The notes under the pieces were generated by a model. That model was not told the origin of the DNA. It did no database searches and saw nothing but the letters and a program-made list of their open reading frames with translations. A stretch of 64,000 nucleotides of DNA, taken from the NCBI GenBank assembly GCA_942492055.1, contig CALODP010000015.1, positions 806,001 to 870,000 on the forward strand. The letters are read 5' to 3'. Positions 44,835 to 53,407 of the stretch are shown here, in pieces. Numbering within the stretch: position 1 is the stretch's first letter; the number at the start of each line of letters is the position of its first letter. The stretch comes from CALODP01 sp942492055. GTDB lineage: Bacteria; Bacteroidota; Ignavibacteria; Ignavibacteriales; Melioribacteraceae. Both the position numbers and the translations under genes were made by a program.

Positions 44835-45245
44835 ATGCGTTTTATAATCTTCTTTGATGGTCAGTTCTGGTGCGGTATATCCGAAATCAAAACCCCTGAT
44901 CTCAAAGTTAAAAAGTATATTTTCGGAAATGAACCGGGTGACGGAGAAATTCTGGAATTTGTGAACAAAAGACTTTTCAGTGAAACTGAAGATTCAATCG
45001 AAACTATTGAAAGAGATTATTCCTGTGAAAAATCAGATATTTCCCCGAAAAGGATGAAAAGAATAGTCGCTAAAGAGATGAAAAAAAATCCTATCTCTAC
45101 AAAATCTCAAGAAGCTTTGTCAAAAAGTCGTGAGGAAAATAAGAGAGAAAGGAAAGAAATTCATAGAGAGGAAAAACTTCGTATTATCCAAGAGAAAAGA
45201 GAGAAGAAAATTGCTAAACGAAAAGCTCAAAAGCGAGGAAAATAA
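44835..45245 (+). CDS. yjdF: YjdF family protein
   Basis: The 136-residue protein opens RFIIFFDGQFWCGISE and has IFGNEPGDGEILEFVN, then SPKRMKRIVAKEMKKNPIST and a very basic, coiled C-terminus (KREKKIAKRKAQKRGK). This is the YjdF (DUF2992) family, common in Firmicutes and always small and Lys-rich. Its biochemical role is unknown, but the riboswitch suggests a response to azaaromatic compounds. AAGGAG precedes ATG 44835. The gene is isolated and may have been acquired from Firmicutes. Confidence 0.92.
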   Translation: MRFIIFFDGQFWCGISEIKTPDLKVKKYIFGNEPGDGEILEFVNKRLFSETEDSIETIERDYSCEKSDISPKRMKRIVAKEMKKNPISTKSQEALSKSREENKRERKEIHREEKLRIIQEKREKKIAKRKAQKRGK

Positions 45246-45485
45246 GGGAAGAAACGGAAATAAAAAATAAAAAAAGAGGTAAAAAGTTTCTTTTTGACCT
45301 TATATAGATATAAAAGTTTTTGTAACTTTGTCTGGTATTGTTTCGAAGTGATTTCGATTTGACGTGTTAAGCGAAGAGTGACAATTGATATATGCGGAAA
45401 GAGAGTCCACATTTTATGTCCTATCCCACTTCACGCGTTTTTTACTGTGTACAAAAGAATTTAAAACAAAAAACAGGATTGAAGA

Positions 45486-46985
45486 ATGTCATTTAAGAAA
45501 ATGACAGCTGAAGAAGCTGCGTGCTATATTAATAATGGTGATGTAGTAGGTTGTAGTGGATTTACACCTGCGGGATCCCCCAAAGCTATTCCAACCGCGA
45601 TTGCTGCCCGTGCAATTAAGGAACATGCTGATGGAAAAGATTTTAAGATTGGTTTAATTACAGGTGCTTCTACAGGAGATTCTTTAGATGGAGAATTGGC
45701 CCGTGCGGAAGCAATTGCCTGGAGAACTCCTTATCAATCTAATGGTGATTTAAGAAAATTGATAAATTCCGGAAAAACAGATTTTTTTGATCAGCATCTT
45801 TCTATTGTTCCACAAAATTTAAGATACGGTTTCTACGGAAATATTGATGTCGCTATTATCGAAGCAGCTGATGTTACAGAGGATGGTGAAATAGTAGTTA
45901 CCTCCGGAGTTGGAATATCCCCGACTATTGCAAATAAAGCCGGAAAAATATTAATAGAATTGAATAAAAATCATCCGAAGGAATTGCGTGGAATTCATGA
46001 TATTTATGAGCCGGCAGATCCTCCTTACAGAAAAGAGATCCCTGTTTATACGCCATCAGATAGAATTGGTTCGGATGTAATTAAGGTTGATCCTTCAAAA
46101 ATAGTAGGTATTGTTGAAACTGACAGACCGGATGAAGTAAAAGCTTTCAAGGAACCGGATGAAATAACAAAAAAAATTGGTGAGAATGTTGCCGCATTTT
46201 TGGCAAATGAAATGAAGGAAGGAAGAATTCCGGAATCATTTTTACCAATTCAATCCGGAGTAGGAAATATAGCAAACGCTGTTTTAGGTGCTTTGGGTTC
46301 AAATCCTCAAATTCCTCCGTTCCAGATGTATACAGAGGTAATTCAGGATGCTGTAATTAAAATGATTGAAGATGGAGATGTAACTTTTGCTAGCGGATGT
46401 TCATTGACAATTACTCCCGAAACTCTAGCTAGTGTTTATGAAAAATTAGATTTCTTCAGAGAACGTTTGGTTTTACGTCCACAGGAAATATCAAACCACC
46501 CGGAAGTAGCCAGAAGAATCGGGATTGTTTCTATTAATACTGCAATTGAAGTTGATCTTTGCGGAAACGTTAATAGTACTCAGGTTCTCGGTACAAAAAT
46601 GATGAATGGAATTGGCGGATCCGGAGATTTCACACGAAACGCTTATATTTCTATTTTTACATGTCCATCCGTTGCAAAAGGTGGAGCAATAAGCGCAATT
46701 GTTCCGATGGTTTCTCATTTGGATCATTCCGAGCATTCCGTGCAAATAATTGTTACAGAATACGGAATCGCGGATTTACGAGGAAAATCTCCTAAAGCGA
46801 AGATGGAAGCGATAATAGAGAATTGCGCTCATCCTTCTTATAGAAAACAGCTTTGGGATTATGTTAATCTTTCTTCAAAAAATCATAATCCTGCAACATT
46901 AAGCGCGTCTTTCGGTATGCATGAAATTTTCAAAGAGAAAGGTGATATGCATGATATTAATTGGGCTGAATTCGCAAAAAATTAA
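45486..46985 (+). CDS. Acetyl-CoA hydrolase / succinate:acetate CoA-transferase family enzyme
   Basis: A 499-residue CoA-transferase of the Cat1/AarC type. It opens MTAEEAACYINNGDVVGCSGFTPAG, has the oxyanion GVGNIANAVLGALG loop and the catalytic-Glu strand MYTEVIQDAV, then the late GSGDFTRNAY and TEYGIADLRG motifs. Such enzymes make acetate from acetyl-CoA with energy conservation via succinyl-CoA, typical of fermenters. The upstream 240-bp gap holds a weak TAnnTTTG element (TAACTTTG near 45320) and nothing else. A strong terminator follows. Confidence 0.92.
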   Translation: MSFKKMTAEEAACYINNGDVVGCSGFTPAGSPKAIPTAIAARAIKEHADGKDFKIGLITGASTGDSLDGELARAEAIAWRTPYQSNGDLRKLINSGKTDFFDQHLSIVPQNLRYGFYGNIDVAIIEAADVTEDGEIVVTSGVGISPTIANKAGKILIELNKNHPKELRGIHDIYEPADPPYRKEIPVYTPSDRIGSDVIKVDPSKIVGIVETDRPDEVKAFKEPDEITKKIGENVAAFLANEMKEGRIPESFLPIQSGVGNIANAVLGALGSNPQIPPFQMYTEVIQDAVIKMIEDGDVTFASGCSLTITPETLASVYEKLDFFRERLVLRPQEISNHPEVARRIGIVSINTAIEVDLCGNVNSTQVLGTKMMNGIGGSGDFTRNAYISIFTCPSVAKGGAISAIVPMVSHLDHSEHSVQIIVTEYGIADLRGKSPKAKMEAIIENCAHPSYRKQLWDYVNLSSKNHNPATLSASFGMHEIFKEKGDMHDINWAEFAKN

Positions 46986-47008
46986 GCTCAATAATAATAT
47001 AGAATTGA

Positions 47009-47037
47009 AAGCCCGGTATGGCCGGGCTTTTTTTTAT
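47009..47037. terminator. Terminator shared by convergent genes
   Basis: AAGCCCGG-TATG-G-CCGGGCTT followed by TTTTTTT lies between the CoA-transferase stop and the minus-strand LolA-like gene's stop. Confidence 0.85.
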
Positions 47038-47777
47038 TTTCTTAATGAGGCTTTCGAAAAGATATAAGAAGGAATTTTATTTACAAATTCTATTTTTTCG
47101 ATATGATATTCCGTCCCTTCTCCTTTGGAAAGCATATCTTTGAAAATCATCTTCTTCGGATACCATCTTTCCCCGATTTTTTGTACCGATACAATCTCCG
47201 TCTTCTTTAATAGTTTTCCACTTTTTGCAAATCTTTCTTCTCTTAAAGGTAACCATCTGGTTTTATCGACCCATATTTTTCTGGTCTGATATGTTACCGA
47301 TTTGTTAAGAGCAGTTAATTCCAATAAATAACATTTTCTGTTTTCAATAATTACTTCGTCTTCGATAATAGCGGAATAATCTTCCGAGAGTTTGTTATTA
47401 TCCATAAAATCTTCGTATGACAGATCGGATCCCATAACTGATTGGCGTAAAAGATGTCCCGAAATTGAAATTATTCTGTCGCTTGGTTCCGGAATATAAT
47501 TCCATAATTTATCTCCCAGGCGCAACATCTTTTTCCCTCGTTCTCGTGCAGGATTCAGATATTCAACGAATGCGGTATCTTTTCCCTGAATCCATGATTT
47601 AGACTCGATTGTTCGTGAGCCTGTTCTTCCTTTTATTGTCATTTTAGTAATAGAGATTGCCTTATTGAGATTCATATTTTTATCTATTCTGATCAATATT
47701 TCTTTCCCTGAAATATTCTGACCGAATGTAGTAGAGTAGAAAACTAATAATAGAATGAAATGCTTCACTATTTTCAT
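47034..47777 (-). CDS. LolA-like outer-membrane lipoprotein-sorting protein
   Basis: A 247-residue protein with a signal peptide (MKIVKHFILLLVFYSTTFGQ) and an antiparallel beta half-barrel typical of the periplasmic LolA/YceB-like fold: SKSWIQGKDTAFVEYLNP, a GSDLSYEDFMD motif, ARE-RGKKMLRLGDKLWNYI. These markers fit the outer-membrane lipoprotein-sorting family often linked to FtsX/ABC exporters. It overlaps the upstream permease gene by four bases and ends the operon. The role is probably carriage of a lipid or lipoprotein. Confidence 0.8.
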   Translation of the reverse strand: MKIVKHFILLLVFYSTTFGQNISGKEILIRIDKNMNLNKAISITKMTIKGRTGSRTIESKSWIQGKDTAFVEYLNPARERGKKMLRLGDKLWNYIPEPSDRIISISGHLLRQSVMGSDLSYEDFMDNNKLSEDYSAIIEDEVIIENRKCYLLELTALNKSVTYQTRKIWVDKTRWLPLREERFAKSGKLLKKTEIVSVQKIGERWYPKKMIFKDMLSKGEGTEYHIEKIEFVNKIPSYIFSKASLRK

Positions 47778-49045
47778 GCTTCCAATTCCTTAAATAAACT
47801 TGCTGTTTCTCTTTTGAAAATTGCAATTCCCGAAATTGCCGCTCCGAAAAGAGTTGCGACAATTCCCGGTAAAAATCCTATATAATAGCTGGTAACTGTT
47901 ATTTTTGCTCTTATAATATTTGTGGTGATAATACCGGAGGTGTCGAAAAAGTCGGAAATATCAAATCCTACTTCTTGAAAATAAAATGATATTGAAATTC
48001 CTATTATAACTCCAATTAGAGAACCGAATAATCCTATGAAAAAAGATTCGGCCAGAAGTGATTTATAAATTGAAGTTTTGGATTCCCCAATCGCTAATCT
48101 GATTCCGATCTCTCCGTATCTTCTTATTCCTGATAATAGTCCGGTATTCCATAGAACAATTCCCATAGCGAATACAAAGATAAATACAATCATAAATCCG
48201 GCGGATTTCGCGAAGAGTAAATATTCTTTGAGTCCATTCTGTTCTTCGAGAGTAATCATGATAGGGGAGTATGGTTTTTCTATTTGAGCATTATTAAAAG
48301 TTTTTTTTATGTTGTTTACTTCATCCGAAAAGTATAAGCCGTTTTTCCTGATGCCGAGTAATTCTCCGCAAGAGTTTTCCATTGCCAGGGCGGATTGAAT
48401 GTCAGATAAATCGGCTAATACAGCTCCTTTGTCGAGAGCGGAAATTCCGAACTTAACCGAGCCGATAACAATAAAGTTTTGAATCGCCATTCCGCCATAA
48501 GAAGATGCGCTTATTATTGTCGCATTATCTCCAATCTTTATGTTTAATCTTTCCAATAAATTCTGACTTAATAATATTTCTCCTGAATTCTCCGGTAATC
48601 TACCTTGGATTAAGGATTCTTTTAATCTGAGTCGTGTTATTTCTTTTTTATCGGGATCATTTAATATATTAACAGCAATTCCGAAAATCGGTCCTTGTGT
48701 TTTAGTTTCTCCGGTCGAATCGGGAATATCAATTAGGCCTCCGAATTTTATTCTCGGACTCCAGTCATAATCTGGATAATTCTTCTCTAAATTCTCAACT
48801 AACGAATTAATATTTGTTAAACACAGGTCATTCGGTAATTGATTGGATATCTCATAATATTCTTTTGTCATTACCTTTATATGGCCAGTATCAAATTTTG
48901 CGTTTCCTGCAATGAGATCATCAAAAACTCCTTGCATCCAAGAGAATAAAAGAGTTGTGAGCATTACTCCGAAGGAAACTATTATTATTGGGAACAAAGA
49001 ACGGTTTTTATCTCTGAATAATCCCTTTACAAGAAATTTTATCAT
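47774..49045 (-). CDS. FtsX/LolE-like ABC permease
   Basis: A 423-residue permease with one N-terminal helix, a periplasmic domain of about 250 residues (ending near 285), and three C-terminal helices. The IRRYGEIGIRLAIGESKTSIY coupling helix is the FtsX mark. It overlaps both neighbours by four bases. It would pair with the other permease and the ATPase at 50222-50953 as a Lol/MacB-type mechanotransmission exporter. Confidence 0.9.
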   Translation of the reverse strand: MIKFLVKGLFRDKNRSLFPIIIVSFGVMLTTLLFSWMQGVFDDLIAGNAKFDTGHIKVMTKEYYEISNQLPNDLCLTNINSLVENLEKNYPDYDWSPRIKFGGLIDIPDSTGETKTQGPIFGIAVNILNDPDKKEITRLRLKESLIQGRLPENSGEILLSQNLLERLNIKIGDNATIISASSYGGMAIQNFIVIGSVKFGISALDKGAVLADLSDIQSALAMENSCGELLGIRKNGLYFSDEVNNIKKTFNNAQIEKPYSPIMITLEEQNGLKEYLLFAKSAGFMIVFIFVFAMGIVLWNTGLLSGIRRYGEIGIRLAIGESKTSIYKSLLAESFFIGLFGSLIGVIIGISISFYFQEVGFDISDFFDTSGIITTNIIRAKITVTSYYIGFLPGIVATLFGAAISGIAIFKRETASLFKELEA

Positions 49046-50220
49046 GATAGTTTTCCTCTCAGAGCTTCTGTTGGGTCTAATTTGGATATTCGTCGTGTGG
49101 GTAAGTAGCTAACAACTATTACCGAGATTAAAAGAATCAAACTGGTTCCTATAAATAATTTGACCCCGTAAGTCGGATATAATTTTGCTCCGATTGAAAA
49201 AAGTTGTTGGCTTACTTGGGGGAGCCCTATTCCAAGTTCATTAGTTATAATAAGAAGCGGTGTTCCGTAAATTGCACCCAGAAGTAAGGCTAGAATTCCA
49301 TATAAGCTTCCTTCCAAAGTAAATAGTTTTATTATCTCTCCTCGTGTCATTCCAAGAGCCATAAGTGTTCCCATCTCTTTGCGTCTTCTGAAAATCGCTA
49401 AGACTTGGGTATCGAAGATTGCTAATAATGCCATTGCCAAAAGAAGGATGTACATTATTCCAGAACCAACTGTTTTGCTTTCAATGAAATCAAATAATTC
49501 CTTTAACAAATAATCATAGTTTTTTATTATCCATCCTGCTATATGCGGCATTTTGTTTTCCATTTCTTCGGAATAGACTACAATAGTACATTCATTCGGT
49601 GCAATTAGCATTTTCTGCAAATTTTCGAGTGAAATCCATATTTGTCCGGCGTCAATTGTTTGAACTGTTGTTGAGATTATTTCTTTGATTTTTATATCGG
49701 TAGCGTCGAATGTTCCGTGTGAATCTCTCCATCGCAAAGTAATAATGTCTCCCTTTGCTAACCCTGCGCTCTTGGACATCCTTTCTCCTATTATTGCCGG
49801 AATTAGTTCGTCCGAAGAATCATTGTGTAATAATTCCGAAGGAAAATTCAATATCTGTTGTGAAGAGGAAATACCCTTTAAAACAATAGAATGAATTCTT
49901 CCATTTGGGAAAATAGAGGCAGGAGTTATTAAAATTGGAGTAGCGAGGTTTTGCCGAATATCTTCTGATATTTGTTTCGGAATTATGGAGTGGGCTTCTT
50001 CCAAACCAAATGGATCATCCGGATTGTATTTTTCTGACCATAATTGTCCACCGCCGATCTCGGATTCAATCATCGAATTCTTTATCTGATTTAACATACC
50101 ATCATAAATTCCCTGAGTCCAAACAATAAGTACAAACGCAAAAGAGAGAATAAAGACATTAAGTAAACTTCTTAATCCGGAATGAGTGATATTACGGAGC
50201 GCAAGTTTTAATGCAAGCAT
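49042..50220 (-). CDS. FtsX/LolC-like ABC permease
   Basis: A 392-residue permease. N-terminal helix with the NITHSGLRSLLNVFILSF motif, large periplasmic loop, then three helices with FRRRKEMGTLMALGMTRGEI and a C-terminal LPTRRISKLDPTEALRG. These are FtsX/LolC hallmarks. It overlaps the next permease by four bases and follows the ATPase after one base. Confidence 0.92.
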   Translation of the reverse strand: MLALKLALRNITHSGLRSLLNVFILSFAFVLIVWTQGIYDGMLNQIKNSMIESEIGGGQLWSEKYNPDDPFGLEEAHSIIPKQISEDIRQNLATPILITPASIFPNGRIHSIVLKGISSSQQILNFPSELLHNDSSDELIPAIIGERMSKSAGLAKGDIITLRWRDSHGTFDATDIKIKEIISTTVQTIDAGQIWISLENLQKMLIAPNECTIVVYSEEMENKMPHIAGWIIKNYDYLLKELFDFIESKTVGSGIMYILLLAMALLAIFDTQVLAIFRRRKEMGTLMALGMTRGEIIKLFTLEGSLYGILALLLGAIYGTPLLIITNELGIGLPQVSQQLFSIGAKLYPTYGVKLFIGTSLILLISVIVVSYLPTRRISKLDPTEALRGKLS

Positions 50221-50221
50221 T

Positions 50222-50953
50222 TTATTCTCCCTGCTTTTTAACGAGATCTAATGGAGCTTCTTTTGTTAAAATATCTTCTACTATTTTACCGTCATTTAGC
50301 ATAATCTTTCTTTTGAGGTACTTTATTACCTTTTCATCATGGGTTGCGAATATAAATGTTGTATTTAGCTTTTTATTTAACTCGATCATAGTTTCAAGAA
50401 TATTATATGAATTAGCTGCGTCCAGATTTGCCGTTGGTTCATCAGCTAATACAATTTCCGGCAATTTAACAATTGCTCTGGCAATAGCGACTCTTTGTGC
50501 TTCTCCTCCTGATAATTGAGCCGGTTTTGACTTTATCTTATCTGTTAATCCTACCCAGTCTAATGCTTGTCGTACAAGTTCCTCTCGTTCGTTGTTATTT
50601 CTGTTTTGAAGAAGAAGGGGAAACTCGACATTTTCATAAACCGTGTAAACCGGAAGAAGATTATAGGATTGGAAAATAAATCCTAGCTTTTCATTTCGAA
50701 GTCCTGCGGATTCTTTATGAGATAGTTTTGATATATTTTTCCCCAAGACTTCAATCTCGCCATTTGTGGGAGAGTCTAAAGCTCCGATAATGTTTAGCAA
50801 TGTCGTTTTCCCGGAGCCACTTGGTCCTACCAATCCTGTAAATTCACCTTTTCTTATTTGAAATGATAAATCATCCAAAGCGCGAAAAGTCGATTTTCCC
50901 GAAGGATAATCTTTTGTTAGGTTTACTGCTTTTATAATGCTTTCGTTATTCAT
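50222..50953 (-). CDS. ABC transporter ATP-binding protein (LolD/MacB type)
   Basis: A 243-residue ATPase with Walker A GPSGSGKTT, Q-loop LGFIFQSYNLLPVYT, signature LSGGEAQRVAIARA, Walker B IVLADEPTANLD and an H-loop FATHDE. These are the features of the LolD/MacB/FtsE subfamily. It serves the two following permeases. The barrel gene ends 16 bases upstream, so it belongs to the same transcript. Confidence 0.96.
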   Translation of the reverse strand: MNNESIIKAVNLTKDYPSGKSTFRALDDLSFQIRKGEFTGLVGPSGSGKTTLLNIIGALDSPTNGEIEVLGKNISKLSHKESAGLRNEKLGFIFQSYNLLPVYTVYENVEFPLLLQNRNNNEREELVRQALDWVGLTDKIKSKPAQLSGGEAQRVAIARAIVKLPEIVLADEPTANLDAANSYNILETMIELNKKLNTTFIFATHDEKVIKYLKRKIMLNDGKIVEDILTKEAPLDLVKKQGE

Positions 50954-50968
50954 AACATAATCCGCATA

Positions 50969-52072
50969 TTAATAATTGTAGATAACCATTATTTGTGCCC
51001 CGAATCCCGAAGTCATTTTCGAGGAAATGGCTTGAGTGAAAATGGGTTTACCATTTTTCGGATAATTAAAAAGGGTCAGATTAATTGAAAAATCGTCATA
51101 AGAACGATTCCATTGAATGTTATTATATATTTCTCCCGCTTCCCATGAGTAGAAAGAAAATGCGGAGAGGTTATCAAGTAAGCCAACCGGATAATTTAGA
51201 GATATTGCAGATACATTTTTTGCGTTCTCTGGTTTTTCAATTATCTCTGAATTTGTCATTGTCAGATTCTCAGCAGTGATAAGTAATCCGTTTCCGATAT
51301 CAAAAGTATAATCCGTTCCCAGAGTTAATAACTGTATATATTGTCTCGGGAATCGTTTCGTATCATTGTGAATAATAACACATTCGAACCATAATCCTAA
51401 TTCGATGTCAAATCTTCCGTCAAAGCCGAATTTCCTTTCATTATAAGTAAAAAGCTTAGCGTCTGACTTTCTTAAATTATATGTTAATCCGAGTTCTCCG
51501 CTAAGAAATGGGAATTGAAGTCGCCCTCCGAATTCAGGTTTATCTTTATCGGTTTTGAATATATCGAGTCCTTTGCGAGAATGATTCCCATATAGTGTCC
51601 ATAATCGTATCGACAAGTTATTCAAAAAAATATATCTGAACTGAAATCCGAAAACTCCGTCTGTAAGTCCCAAAGGATCTCTCAGATCAATGGAATCGAA
51701 CCAAATTAGAGATCGGAGTAATCTGGCTGGTCCGAAAGATATTTTTTGCAACCCAATTCTTGTTTCGGTTTGAGGAGTTGCAATCCGGAATTTCAAGCGA
51801 TATAAGTCAAAATCTTTCTCGTATTCAGAAGATAATCTTTGAAAATATGTGTTAAAGGAAAGCTCTGTATCAAAAAAGACATCATCGGAAATAAATTGAA
51901 GAAGTGTGAAGCTCGGAAGGAATCGAATTCCGTAAAACTCATGACTTTTTTCGGAAAAATTTCCTTGAGCCCATGCGGAAATCTGACCTTTAGTTTCAAA
52001 CTCATTCGCAATAATATTTGAGACAAAACATAATGAAATAATAATGGCATTAAGTATGTTATTCAGTTTCAT
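50969..52072 (-). CDS. Outer-membrane beta-barrel protein of the ABC exporter operon
   Basis: A 367-residue protein with a signal peptide (about 1-22) and a strand-rich body: RFLPSFTLLQFISDD, ELGLWFECVIIH, TSGFGAQIMVIYNY. It ends in an aromatic residue (NY), as barrels do. It is the second gene of the TetR operon and overlaps the TetR gene by 14 bases. It may be the outer-membrane receptor or exit for the exported lipid/lipoprotein; no family was recognised. Confidence 0.7.
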   Translation of the reverse strand: MKLNNILNAIIISLCFVSNIIANEFETKGQISAWAQGNFSEKSHEFYGIRFLPSFTLLQFISDDVFFDTELSFNTYFQRLSSEYEKDFDLYRLKFRIATPQTETRIGLQKISFGPARLLRSLIWFDSIDLRDPLGLTDGVFGFQFRYIFLNNLSIRLWTLYGNHSRKGLDIFKTDKDKPEFGGRLQFPFLSGELGLTYNLRKSDAKLFTYNERKFGFDGRFDIELGLWFECVIIHNDTKRFPRQYIQLLTLGTDYTFDIGNGLLITAENLTMTNSEIIEKPENAKNVSAISLNYPVGLLDNLSAFSFYSWEAGEIYNNIQWNRSYDDFSINLTLFNYPKNGKPIFTQAISSKMTSGFGAQIMVIYNY

Positions 52073-52670
52073 TTGACGTCCTGATTGGCATTAACCCGAA
52101 GGCAAGGAAATTATTGATTTCCAAAACAAAATCCGCATATGAATCATAATAAGAAATTAACTCTTCGTTTGTTGCTAATTCTGTAAGCTTATTAATAATA
52201 GCAATGAGCATTTCAGGTTTGATCCCTTTTCTAATTTCTCCTTTTTCTTCGGCACGTTTAAGAAAGAGAATGAATCTGTCTAATCCTTTTTGTCTATATC
52301 TCTCAAAAAATTCTTTTAAGCCGGGATTGATCTGTAAATAGTCAATAATAAAAGTGGAACTCATGTTTTGAGTAAGTTCCTTTTTCATTTTTAATAGAAG
52401 ATCTACTTTTCCGAGGAAAGAAATATCCATCTTTTCAATTTCTTCGAATTTCTCCATTCCTTCATCATAATAGGAAGAGAAAATTACTTTTACGATGTCA
52501 TCCTTATTTTTAAAGTACTTGTAGAATGTCATTTTGCTGACATTAGCAACAGAACAAATTTCTTCAATCGAGATTCTCTTTATTCCATGTTGAAAGAATA
52601 AAGATTCAGCAACATGTAAAATGGAATTATATTTTTTTGTTTTTTTTATAAGTTTACCATTTATCTGCAA
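52059..52670 (-). CDS. TetR-family regulator of the ABC exporter operon
   Basis: A 203-residue protein. The N-terminal HTH has SILHVAESLFFQHGIKRISI and EEICSVANVSKMTFYKYFKN; the rest is a helical ligand domain. The start appears to be a TTG at 52670, since no in-frame ATG is available; no ribosome site is visible, so it may be leaderless. Being first in the operon it probably controls its own transcript through the TCGTATA sites just upstream. Confidence 0.85.
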   Translation of the reverse strand: MQINGKLIKKTKKYNSILHVAESLFFQHGIKRISIEEICSVANVSKMTFYKYFKNKDDIVKVIFSSYYDEGMEKFEEIEKMDISFLGKVDLLLKMKKELTQNMSSTFIIDYLQINPGLKEFFERYRQKGLDRFILFLKRAEEKGEIRKGIKPEMLIAIINKLTELATNEELISYYDSYADFVLEINNFLAFGLMPIRTSNETE

Positions 52671-52671
52671 G

Positions 52672-52782
52672 TATACGAATTACGTAAAAATATTTAAAAT
52701 CGTATATAATATACTGTGTGAAAATAATTATGTCAAGAAAAACCTTACGAAAATTATAGAAAATACTGTAATCGTATATAAT
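52672..52782. promoter_or_regulatory. Repeated TCGTATA elements, candidate TetR operators
   Basis: TATACGA at 52672-52678, TCGTATA at 52700-52706 and TCGTATA at 52772-52778. The two plus-strand copies lie within a 13-bp repeat AATCGTATATAAT (52698 and 52770, 72 bp apart) that includes a TATAAT -10-like element. They fill the 200-bp divergent gap between the TetR operon and the UPF0316 gene. Confidence 0.45.
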
Positions 52783-52870
52783 TGCGATATCGTAAATAGT
52801 CAGAGTAAATTCTTATTGCCCACGATGTTTTCTTTTTGTATAAATTACATATACAATTTTGAGGATTATT

Positions 52871-53389
52871 ATGTTGGAAATGATTTCTGGCGCTCTACTG
52901 ATAATGCTAATGCGTATGACTGATGTGACTATCGGGACATTTCGTACTATACTTGTTGTTCAAGGTAAAAGATATCATGCTGCTATAGCAGGTTTCTTTG
53001 AAGTGTTGATTTGGATTTTCGCTATGAGGTTTATTGTACAGCATATGGATGCAATCGTAAATTTGTTTGCATATGCTGCCGGCTTTGGCATTGGAAATTT
53101 GCTTGGAATTACAATTGAGGAAAAGGTTGCCATAGGTTTTGTGCAAGTTAATATCATTTCTCGTTTTTCTCCAGATAAAATCGCTATGGCACTAAGAAGA
53201 TCCAAATATGGAGTAACACTTCTTCCTGCTGAAGGAGGATCGGGCGGGACAGCTGTTCTTGTTGCAATTATCAGAAGACGTGATCTAAAAAATGTTAGAA
53301 AAATTGTCGAAGAGATTGATCCGAAGTGTTTTATGACCGTTCAACATTCAAGGCCTTATCGTGGTTTCATTCATGGTTCGAGAAAATAA
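52871..53389 (+). CDS. UPF0316/DUF2179 membrane protein
   Basis: A 172-residue protein with three membrane helices in the first 85 residues. ATG 52871 after GAGGAT fits better than a TTG at 52859. RMTDVTIGTFRTILVVQGKR and FFEVLIWIFAMR match the UPF0316 N-terminal region; a soluble DUF2179 domain follows (KYGVTLLPAEGGSGGT, TVQHSRPYRG). Function unknown. It precedes the methyltransferase gene by 18 bases. Confidence 0.85.
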   Translation: MLEMISGALLIMLMRMTDVTIGTFRTILVVQGKRYHAAIAGFFEVLIWIFAMRFIVQHMDAIVNLFAYAAGFGIGNLLGITIEEKVAIGFVQVNIISRFSPDKIAMALRRSKYGVTLLPAEGGSGGTAVLVAIIRRRDLKNVRKIVEEIDPKCFMTVQHSRPYRGFIHGSRK

Positions 53390-53407
53390 TATTGGAAAAA
53401 TATTTAC

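Noticed and set aside
45246..45485. Bacteroidota-type promoter before the CoA-transferase
   Set aside because: A TAACTTTG -7-like box exists, but the nearest TTTG is about 26 bases away instead of about 20.
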